Positions 45,504-55,311 of a stretch of DNA of 64,000 bases are shown here, in pieces; within the stretch, counting starts at the first letter, position 1; each line of letters starts with the position of its first letter. The stretch lies in NCBI GenBank assembly GCA_949987565.1, contig OX465107.1, positions 10,297,721-10,361,720 on the forward strand, written 5' to 3'. Below the pieces are notes generated by a model. It did not search any database and was not told where the DNA came from. It saw only the letters and a list, made by a program, of their open reading frames with translations. Origin of the DNA: Luidia sarsii (lineage: Eukaryota; Echinodermata; Asteroidea; Paxillosida; Luidiidae). Both the position numbers and the translations under genes were made by a program.

Positions 45504-45742
45504 AAACCCACTTAATTCTTCTAATCGAATAATGTACGTATCTCTATATGATGTGTATGTGGATTTTTATGGCGGATTTTATCACGTCATGTTTGTGTAC
45601 GCGGTCAGAATTAGCAACAAAAAGTCGTTCAAAAATACATAATCGCTAAAACTGGTCAGGTAGAAACAGTGTTATGTGATTTCTTGTAGTATTCTCCATA
45701 CGAATCAGCTTTGTGTTAAAAACGATTGTGCTTACCCTTTAA

Positions 45743-46270
45743 AGGTACATGTGTATACAGAAATCAAAATTAACTTGGGGTTAGATAAATCAGTATTGTT
45801 ATAACCCAACTGGTCTATCCTTTTTGAGACAAAAAATTATTAATTTAGAAAAAAAAGCAGTATTTTGGTCTGAAAATTGTGCGCCCCACTTTGGAGACAA
45901 ACGTATCGTACTACATGTACGTCACTTACGGAATGTGCGGTCAGCCTTCAGGTCATGAACTTTGCCCCGGCCTTTCATTTCTATTGTCCATCAGCTGTAA
46001 ACACTGCACTGTCGTGTGCGTAGTAGTGCGCTGTATTGTCTTAGCATTTCGATCACTGCACTCAGCTGCTTTTGGTCTGTATGTGACGTCACATGCTCAC
46101 AGGAGGAATTTTTGGGGCCGGGGCAAACATGGACTTTTGTCAACGTTTTGGGGCGAAATTAGGCGCTAACAAAGATATAAAAAATCAGTCCTGTATTGAT
46201 TATATTGTGAACATTACCTAAGAAGAGTTTTTAGCTCTTTTTCAAATCCCATTTCTGTATACCGGTACCT
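45743..46270. mobile_element. 528-bp TTAA-flanked MITE with AGG ends
   Basis: TTAA at 45739-45742 and 46271-46274. Ends AGGTACATGTGTATACAG and its near reverse complement (two differences). It has the same target and the same AGG terminus as the 6.08-kb element but a different TIR beyond that. No coding sequence is supported. Confidence 0.78.
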
Positions 46271-46471
46271 TTAAACTGCTTTGACCATTGACCAAAGAGA
46301 TCCGAGGTGATGACGGACTTTCTTTTGTTCAGACAATTGTCATCTTTGGGTGTGCATGAATGTAATGTACCTGTGCTTTATCTGCTGTATGAAAACATCT
46401 GTATCACACTTTTCTTCTCGGGTCAATGTATTATTATTTTACGTTCTTGCAAATTTTTTGTGTATTTTTAG

Positions 46472-46621
46472 ACCTGAAGCCTACAGTGACAGTGATGATG
46501 AAAGTTACGGAAGTGACGATAGTCATTCATGGCGCACAGATCGTGTAAAGACAGTGCTACAAAGTCGTATCCACAAGCCATCCGAAAAACAACTGCATCG
46601 GAGATCACCTTCTTATGAGAG
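46472..46621 (+). CDS. candidate exon 6, acidic/basic unknown protein
   Basis: TGTGTATTTTTAG precedes and GTATAA follows. The 150 bp start and end after the second codon base. It encodes PEAYSDSDDESYGSDDSHSW, then a basic part ending LHRRSPSYER. It resembles exons 4 and 5 in composition. No stop or further exon was found downstream, so the chain is open at its 3' end. Confidence 0.6.
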
Positions 46622-48554
46622 GTATAAAATTATGTACAGTTGCACATCTCTATGGGGAGAAAGTAGCTTATAAGACAAAATTTCAGTTGGAACGAATAAA
46701 TTTGGTTAACCTGTGTCAAAAGCATTGTTATCAACTTCTTTATAGTGAACGTTTATCTTTTCTTCCAGCTTTTTGTTCAGTCCTAATAAAGCAGGAGGAT
46801 TTTAGGTGTGCCCATGTTTCATTAAATTTTTGCTGACACAAGTTCGGTATACATGTAGATTGGAGGTGCTAATTTTTTGCCAGTGCACGGTCGTCAGTTT
46901 CACTACTTTGTTTAGAAACAAAAGGCTGTCATCAAATGTTGGTGAAGTGTGCTAGTCACTGTTAAACTTTTGTCCCGCCATTATATGAGTGGCTTTTTAT
47001 GCACGAATGAGCTTTATATTTCGTTCTGATATCTGTTGACCAATCACACTGAACATCTTAGAAAGCATTCATTAACCTCATGCACAATTACATATTGTAC
47101 ATGTACAGTACATGCATGGTATAGGGTCCATACATACTGAAGAATGGGCAAGAATCACTATATCAGACAATACATACTGACCGGGTCCCATGGATTTCCT
47201 ATTAATGAGAGCTGACTGTACGTGGACATTCTGCTGTATATGAATTGCAAATGTGCAAAAACATATGCAATGTTTTGCAATTGCATGAAAGTGTGGAAGT
47301 ACCGGTAAGCTTTACGGTATGGAAGTATGCAGATTTTTCATTCATTTTGGATGAAGTATTATTAAAGTTCCATTTAAAATGCATCATATAGAGATACCAG
47401 ATATATTCATATCTATTCATATCTTCACAATATTCCTAACATGAAGATCTCATCACCCTTATGATCCCAGATTTTTGTATATTTCCTTTTAAAGACTATT
47501 TGCTGTCATTGTAACCCTTTGGCAAAAGTCATGTATTTTACTATGACCTAATCAAATACATGCATGGAGAAACTTAAATGTCTCACTATTTGTCTTCCTA
47601 TTATACCTGAATCAATATCAAGGTTTGGGCTATTCAATCATTTCAAATTTTATATTTTCAACATTTTCAAAAATAAAAATCAATGGCCAATGCCCTTTTG
47701 ACCACGTCATCATTGCATCATATTATTTCGGCCAAAAAGTAGGTTCTAAACCATGTTGTGAATAGTTACAACAAGATAAATCACGTTTTGCCAGCACAAT
47801 ATACTCAAGTGGATGTTGAATTTTACAAATTTCATTATTTATAAGATTAAATATTCATGAGAAGATGTCAGGGCAATATGATGACATTTTTACGATACAC
47901 CATTTACCAACTGAGATCCATGCCAAGTTATGATTCTGTAGGACTCAAGATTGTGTCATAATTGCACTTGGTATATACAGTTGGTAACGAAAGTATTTGG
48001 ACCCGCGCGTGGGTACGCGAACTATGTGTGTGGCCCCATAGATGGCACATTACAAATATTGTTAGGGGGAATCCACAGCATCACACACACATAAATTTGT
48101 GGGTCTGCGGGGTAAATGCTCGGGGGCGTGGCATGCGCTAAAGTGGGGGGGGGAATCCACCGCACCACACACACATAAATTCGTGGGTCCGCGGGGTAAG
48201 TGCGCGCGGGCATGACAAGCACGGGGAGGGGGGTTCTCCACGCCAGCCGCTAGCTAAATGCGTGGAGGAATCAGAACTCAGTGCGGCCCAGATCAAAACG
48301 ATGTAGTAACGGTGCCGAAAATTCAACTCTACACCTTATAGGTTGGCCGAATCCAGCCAATAAGACAGCAGTACTTACCGTATCTTCAATGTACAGGAGT
48401 GCCGACAGTTCCCGGCTTTCTCTGTGTGCACCGCCACGGCTTTTCAAGTCGACCTCAAAGGTTGCGGTATGAAATTCTCTCCCACTCATCCTGCACACAC
48501 ACCCTCCTTTCTGGCCAGTTTTCTGGGGGTGCGGGCGGTCTCAACTCTCAATTG
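46622..48554. other. about 1.9 kb without a recognised gene
   Basis: AT-rich, intron-like to about 48000. At about 48060-48215 a block containing CCACACACACATAAATT and GTGGGTC(T/C)GCGGGGTAA is repeated in tandem. No further exon in the series was seen. Confidence 0.45.
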
Positions 48555-48564
48555 AATCACCTTC

Positions 48565-48719
48565 ACCCTACCAGCTTGACTCTTTGTCCTTTGTTTCTCA
48601 TCCGTGTCCTATTCACTCTCTTTCCCCTTCCTTTGTGTACATGTATCTTTGTTGTCCTTGTCACTCTGCCTTTGAGAATGGTCCAGCTAGGATCGAAACG
48701 TCAGGCCCACTAAATTTTA
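48565..48719 (+). mobile_element. PLE 3'-end insertion, 155 bp, 10-bp TSD
   Basis: AATCACCTTC is at 48555-48564 and 48720-48729. The insert is only the pyrimidine-rich 3' region and terminus. The reverse-orientation relative at the end of the window (about 63980-64000) covers the right-hand flank. Confidence 0.85.
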
Positions 48720-48724
48720 AATCA

Positions 48725-50216
48725 CCTTCTGTTAGAAAAAAGTGGTCGAAATTACTTGATGGATGGATGACGTTGACGTGGACTAGAAATTAAATATTCC
48801 CACTCTTAGTCCATGACAGGACCAGTTTTTCTTCCGACATCCAACACAGTAGGCAAATAGCGTGAACCCTGGCTCTGATGTTTCAGCTAGTTTAGCAACA
48901 AACGAAAACGAAAACTAGAGATTTATGTCTGTTGGCTAACAGAACATAACGCTTTTCAGCATCTGGCTCCCTTAAAAAAAAAAAAAAAAAAAAAAAAAAT
49001 TGACAGCGGGATTCGAACTCGTAACCTTAATTTCTACCCCAAAGCGCACGTGCATATTTCGTGCACAAAGTGTATGGGACTTAATTATAACATTCAAAAA
49101 ATCATAATAATTCTAAACAATGGTCAATTGCTTCGAAACTGAAGATTTAGAATGTCTAGCCCAAAAGCTACCGGCACACCAAATTTCGAGACGATTGACC
49201 TTTAGCAAATATGCGTTTTAAAAACACGCATTTTGATGACGTCACGATTGTGTCATGGCATTTTTGCCCCGGAGGGTGTTTATAAACTACATCCCCAATA
49301 GATATAATCGAAAAAATAAAAAAAATCTTGCTCCGTTGGCCAAATATGCTCAATTGAATGTTAAAATCTTAAAAGTTTATGACCTCATTAATATTCATGA
49401 GATGACGTCATGATCAAATGAGGGCAATTTTTGGATACACCTTTTCCCAACTTAGATATACTGCAAAATTGAAACCAAACGAAATTGCTTTTTTGCTTTT
49501 ATTGCAGTTTGAAATTTGCCCCTTTAAAGCGCTGTCACGTGACACGTCATGACGTCATGATGTTTTCAAGACAACTGTGCACTAGTTCAGCATGGGCTCT
49601 ATGCATTCGCAAAGTTTGAAAAAAATCAAAATTTGTTCAATGGCAAAAGTGCCATCCGAAAAAACCCTGTGCTTTGTCTATGGGATTTTTGACACAAGAA
49701 AAAAAAAAAAAAAAAAATCTTAACAACAACAATAGCTTTTTCGCTTCGCGGCGAAAAAGCTAACAAAACGAAAACCACAGCACTATGTGGCTAGAACTTT
49801 ACAGGTTGGGAAAAGAATCCCATCACAGAGAAAGTTGAGGAGTATCTTTGTACAAGAAATCCGCCCATTTCATTGGCTAGAAGCTCTTCTCCCTGTCAGA
49901 TGCAGACGGCGAACCCAGCAGCGAACGCCATCCAGGAAATATCGGCTGGCAAACTCAAAGAAATTGCCGCCACCCCCCCCCCAACCCATTAACAATGGGT
50001 CCACGGTCGTCGAACGCCAGGGGATTATTTTCCGGTCGGAGGGTACTTTTAATTCTCGGGATGTGAATATTTACTTCCCAAGTTCCAAGGGATCGTAACC
50101 ATTTATCGAGATAATCCAGACATGCAACTTGGACATTATTTTAGGAGTTTAATTTTTGTCCAAGCCTATGGAACCTGAGGCTACCTCTGAAGATGTGAAT
50201 TGTGAATTCTTAGGAT
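48725..50216 (+). repeat. repeat M, partner of 63478-64000 in reverse
   Basis: The flanking parts (48725-48910 and 49764-50216) match 63478-64000 reversed. The middle, 48912-49764, is absent there and is repeat H. The (A)25 run at 48974 belongs to the inserted part. Confidence 0.8.
48912..49764 (+). mobile_element. repeat H copy 1 (hairpin-ended), inserted in repeat M
   Basis: Starts near CTAGAGATTTATG and ends with a perfect 12-bp hairpin TAGCTTTTTCGC/GCGAAAAAGCTA. About 11 bp (AAAACGAAAAC) is present on both sides. A minus-strand box B-like GAGTTCGAATCCC at about 49007-49019 sits next to the A run. A 3' hairpin then CTAA recalls Helitrons, but the long duplication argues against that. Class uncertain. 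Confidence 0.7.
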
Positions 50217-50464
50217 ATATGTTAAGCCTTTTTTCCTCTGCTGCAACCCTTTTTGGTTTGGATTCTTAGCAGGCGGGATGTGAAATTATATCTGGAAACT
50301 TTGATGGGCAAACTTAATAATAGAAGTACACGTACAACTTTATTCTTTTTTGGCCACTTTCCGATGTATCAAACCCCCGCAACATTCATTCAAATTTGAT
50401 GACATGAGCCTGGATCAAAGCCTTTAAACCATGCAAGAGATTCCTGGTAATAAATAAATAAATA

Positions 50465-50570
50465 AATGTACATACATGTACATGAACATGTAATGTACAT
50501 GTAATATACATACAGTACATACCCTGTACAGTATTATGTACTGTACATGTATGTACCGTAGTACATAGCG
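50465..50570. repeat. TACATG array
   Basis: Degenerate units next to the repeat L start at about 50600. Confidence 0.8.
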
Positions 50571-51076
50571 CGTCCCTGCATTAAATTTGTTTATACCACA
50601 ACCCGTGCTCAACAAGCTGCTGTTCTAGCTCTGATAATGCAGGGTTCCACACTAGCAATTTTTTTTACTTGCCCTTTGGGCAAGTGAATTTATCAGTTTT
50701 CATATTTTTACTTGCCCGAATGGGAAATCTACTTGCCCGAAAATGAAAATAAATAAAAAAAATAAAAAATATAATTCATCAATAATCTGAAATCACTTAA
50801 GCCTTTCAATGGCATTATGAGTTTGATAAAAGCTTTGATTTATTATAATTCTAAATTTTCATAACCCATAATCATTATCTTTGAAAAAGTATGGGGCTTT
50901 TGGCTCGAAGTCCACTACACTTCGCAGTAAACAACGTGTGGAAAATTGAAAATATCTGTTAATAAGTGTAACCATTCATTCACGGTTTTCGTGTGGAGAT
51001 TTTCTTTTTCGTACCGAAAATGACAATGTGGAACAGCACCCAAAAAAATCTAATGTCGGTTCCATGGCATTGGTGT

Positions 51077-51780
51077 TTAACCACTTCGCGCCGGGGGGTT
51101 TTTCAGCACCGATGACCGCCATACGGGGGTTTATGAACAATGCATCATTTTAAAATCTTGCTAAAACAATCGGAACAATATATTTCTGTGAAATAAATCG
51201 ATAAGGGTATACTATGGGTACAAGAGAGTAAAACCTGGCACAAATCGGACGTCGTTGTGGCCTTTGTCAAGAGATTATCCGTTCGAAAAAGGGCCCTTTG
51301 TGCGTCGTCAATGGACCGTAACGGACGTGTGTGTGTGGGTGCGTGTACGCTGCTGACAATCCCTGACCGCAGACTCCAGCCTCCACTCTAAGCAGTCAAA
51401 TCTTCGAGTTGGTCGGCCACAAACGAGCGTACAGATTACGGTAAAGAATGTGGGGGGAATTCCAATGCCAGACCGACGACCGTTGGGCTGTGTGGCATGC
51501 AAAGACAATGTCCCCCGCGTGCTTTCAGCTGCAGCGCGGTATCCCTCGATCCTCCACAGTAAAAGTCCAACAATTGCACAATTACTGCTGCTAATCTTGC
51601 AATTCATGTGGCAACTTGCGTCAAAAAGGGTCTTTGTACTGATTCATATTGCTTTGTTCTAAGCTGAAAAGAGTCTTTGTTTAGAATGTGGACAATAGTG
51701 GTGCCCGGATTCGGAGGGCCCCGTTGCAAAGGCAATCCAATTGACCTCCGGATTCGGAGGTCCCGGCGCGAAGTGGTTAA
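51077..51780. mobile_element. TTAA MITE, copy 2 (704 bp, intact ends)
   Basis: TTAACCACTTCGCGCCGGG on the left and its exact reverse complement on the right. The related copy at 37908 is reversed and shorter. The flanking sequences at about 50945-51030 and 51955-52045 resemble each other. The 99-codon minus ORF has no recognised domain. Confidence 0.88.
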
Positions 51781-52082
51781 GGCCCTTGATCAAGCAAAGT
51801 GATTCTACTGTGCAAGAGGAAGTGACAAATGGTAACCCTACAGTGAAGGAATTCTAAAAGTGAAGTACATAATTATAGGCCTACTAAAACTAAAAGTAAT
51901 ATACATATAGAATTGCACAGCCACAGTGGCTGTGCATTAGTGATCAATAAGGAAATTCAAAATAACTGTTAATAAGTTTAAGTTGTAACCATTAATTCAC
52001 GGTTTTCTTGTGAAGATTTTCCTCTTCGTACCGAAAATGAAAATCACGATATTGGTGATTAAGGCCATTAAATTAATTAAAA

Positions 52083-52888
52083 CTAGAGATTTACATGTAT
52101 GTCTGTTTGCTAACAGAACATAACGCTTGTCCGCATCTGGTATCTTAAAAAAAAACCACCCAAAAACCGCACGTGCATATTTTGTGCACAAAGTGTATGG
52201 GACCTCATTATAATATTGTAAAAATCATAATAATTCTGAACAATGGTCGATTGGTTCCAAACTCAGGATTTTGAATGTCTAGCCAAATAGCTAACGGCCC
52301 ACCAAATTTCAAGAAGATTGAGCATTGGCTATTATGTATTTTAAAAACATGGATTTTGATGACGTCACAATTGCGTCATGGCATTTTGGCCCCGGAGGGT
52401 GTTTCTAAACTACATCCCCAATAGATATAAACAAAATAATTAAAAACTTCTTGCTCCTTTGGCCAAATATGCTCAATTGAATGTTAAAATCGCAAAAGTT
52501 CATGACCTCATTAATATTCATGAGATTACGTCACGATCGAATAGGGCAATTTTTGGATACACCTTTTCCCAACTTAGATATACTGCAAAATTGAAACCAA
52601 ACAAACTTCTACTTTTGCTTTTATTGGAGTTTGGAATTTGCCTCTTTAAAGCACTGTCACGTGACTCGTGATGACGTCATGACATTTTCAAGACAACTGT
52701 GCACAACTTCAGCAAGGGTTCTATGCATTTGGAAAGTTTGGAAAAAAAATCGAAATTTGTTCAATGGCAAAAGTGCCATCCGAAAAAACCCTGTGCTTTG
52801 TCTAAGGGATTTTTTACACAAGAAAAAAAGAAAGAAAAAAAAATCAGAACAAGAACAATAGCTTTTTCGCTTCGCGGCGAAAAAGCTA
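52083..52888 (+). mobile_element. repeat H copy 2
   Basis: Direct repeat of 48915-49762 with about 90% similarity by eye. It lacks the A run and the box B-like part but keeps the terminal hairpin TAGCTTTTTCGC/GCGAAAAAGCTA. Confidence 0.82.
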
Positions 52889-53817
52889 ATAAAATCCGGG
52901 GGATGTAAAGATCCATATGTTACAGTATTTGATTAGAAGAAATAAGGGTCATTTTTGTTTGGAAAGTTGTGTAAGATAATAAGAAATTACTTCGTAGAAG
53001 TATGGAGTACGGAGGGAAAATGACCGATGACCGGCGTGCAGCAGCAGTTTTCTGGCCGTGCGCCACGGCTGACGTCACTGACAACAACACGGTCAAACCG
53101 CGGAGCATTGTAACTTCAGTCCGACACTGAAAAAGTTTACTGTACATGTACATGTACAGTACACCAGTGACCACCCTGTACAATTTTTGCGAGGAGGATA
53201 AGTTACTTCCGTAGCATTTTTTCCATAATTATTTCGTATTTTAGTCAAATTATGGATTTCACGGTACGATCATAAAGGCTTTAGCAGTTTAGGAACCTGG
53301 GGGGTTCATGTCAACTCGGTCCGTAACCAAAACGGACCGTTGAGGAAGGAAGATTGGAGTTCGGACCACGAAAAAAGTACAGTACAACTTTTACTGGTCC
53401 ACCTTGCGTGTTTGGGCATTGACAAAAATAATGCACCCTACCTTATCCGATCGTTAATCTATTTCCCTGTACATGTGTTACACATGTATAGTACATGTAC
53501 AGTACTGTACATCGTGCGCACGGCCCCTACACACTTTAGCGGTGCGGGATACAGTCTGTGCTCGCGGATCGCGTGCGCTCATCAGCAGACGCAAAAAGCT
53601 CCGCTTTTTCGGAATAATAATCGCAACAATGCGAACAATATCTACACATAATTCGTTTGGGGCAAGGTCTTTGATTATTTCAATTATGCAACTATAAAAA
53701 TGTTACTTGCCCGATCGGGCAAGTAAAATTTAACATGTGAGCATTTTACTTGCCCGACGTCAAATTTTACTTGCCCCGGGCAAGCGGGCAACCACTAATG
53801 TCGAACCCTGGATAATG

Positions 53818-54889
53818 TATAACATTTTCTAGAGCGCGCGAGCTCAACTGATTTGCATGCACTGGCCATACGTTTGACCTCTAACCACCAAGTTTTTTGG
53901 GGGTTGCTGGCGTAGAATAATCTCTGCTGATTCATTAAATTGCATCATAGACATGGAGGGATCTGAACGCCTATGTACTGTACATGCGCTATCGGCAGTA
54001 TCAATAGTACATTATTTACAGAACAGTTCTCAATAGTTGACGACTGATATGATACACGACTGATGACGACTGAAATTATATGATTCCAAGGAATCATTAA
54101 CAATAAGAATGTTGGTCTGGGATGTTTAATTATTCTTTTTTTCTAAGCCTTTGAAACTACTTCTTGGGATGCGAATTGCGATGTCTTGGGATCTGATGAG
54201 TATTTTCCTGTTGCAAGGGCCTTCATTAAATTTGTTTTACCGTTTTTGGTTTTGGATTCTTAGCAGGCGGGGATGTGAAATTATATCTGAAAACTTTGGT
54301 GCGTCGATAATGAATAAGTACAAACTTATTAGTATATTACTGTTATACGGTTATAGCCACTTTCCCATGTATTTATTAACCCCCCCCCCAAACAAAAAAT
54401 ATAGCGCGCGAGCTCAACTGATAGGCATGCAATGGCCAAGCATTTGACCTCTGACCACAAAGTTGTTGGGGATGCTGGCGTAAATTCACGCATGTACATG
54501 TACATGTACATGTACAAAATGTACATTTTGTACATACACAGTGTACAATGTACTGTACATGGATGTGCATCCATGACCCGTGCTTAACAAGCTGCTGTTC
54601 TGACAGCATGGTTCTGATTTAACACTGTATATTGTATAACATTTTCGAGAGCGCGCGCGAGCTCAACTGATAGGCTAGGCATGCATTGGGCATGCGTTTG
54701 ACCTCTGACCACAAAGTTGTTGGGGATGCTGGCCTAAATTTACGCAATGATTCATGTAGGCCACTGTGGATGTGAAAAATATTTCTGAAAACTATGGTGC
54801 GCCAACCTTAATAGAACTTCAAAGTACTGACTTTATTCTTGTGATAGCCACTTTACGATGTATTTAAGATGTATTTTAATATTAAACTG
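53818..54889. repeat. repeat L and K mosaic with TACATG arrays
   Basis: Repeat L segments (GAGCGCGCGAGCTCAACT) at about 53830, 54405 and 54650. Repeat K segments (TTCTTAGCAGGCGG and AAATTATATCTGAAAACTTT) at about 54255, 54290 and 54780, also seen at 50240 and 60200. TACATG array at 54490-54560. No gene. Confidence 0.7.
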
Positions 54890-55077
54890 CGCCAGTAAGG
54901 AGGGAGGGAAACTCCTGACACACATAAACCACAACTGTAGAACAGTTCGTCAAGCTAACCGAGAGACTTTAATGAGCTCGATAATACGCGACCGTCCGAG
55001 AACTAGACAGCGGTAAAAGACGACCCGCACGGGTCAGAGGTTACGGACGCAAGAGGGCGTAATCACAACCACTGGCG
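54890..55077 (-). mobile_element. 3' LTR of minus-strand retrotransposon (188 bp)
   Basis: Identical base for base with 59740-59927 on reading. Ends CGCCAGT/ACTGGCG are an inverted 7-bp pair rather than TG/CA. A minus-strand purine tract (A/G run at about 55081-55115) lies immediately inside, as expected for plus-strand priming. Confidence 0.93.
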
Positions 55078-55311
55078 TGACCTCTTTTTTTTTCTCTTTT
55101 TTTTTTAAAGGGAAAAGCTTGAATAGAAGCGGAAGAATGGATCATAAACAGTTGACTCAAAATGAGGCATGAAAACAAGTGAAAATAACAGGGTCGAAAA
55201 AGGGGGGGGTGCCAATCAAAGGCTGTACTCTGGCACAAAATACAAGAGGAGCGCATGGAAAATCAAAATAAGTAAGCAAAGGAACTTGAAAAGTCAGAGG
55301 CCAGGATTAAG

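Larger units (their letters stand above)
50640..53810. mobile_element. hAT-like element, CAGGG ends, 3.17 kb, with nested insertions
   Basis: Starts CAGGGTTCCACACTAG and ends CACTAATGTCGAACCCTG, inverted with few mismatches. GATAATG is at 50633-50639 and 53811-53817, and the interrupted repeat L is continuous elsewhere. ACTTGCCCG motifs are repeated within about 120 bp of both ends, as expected for transposase binding sites. It holds the TTAA MITE at 51077 and repeat H copy 2. No transposase ORF is seen. Confidence 0.83.
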
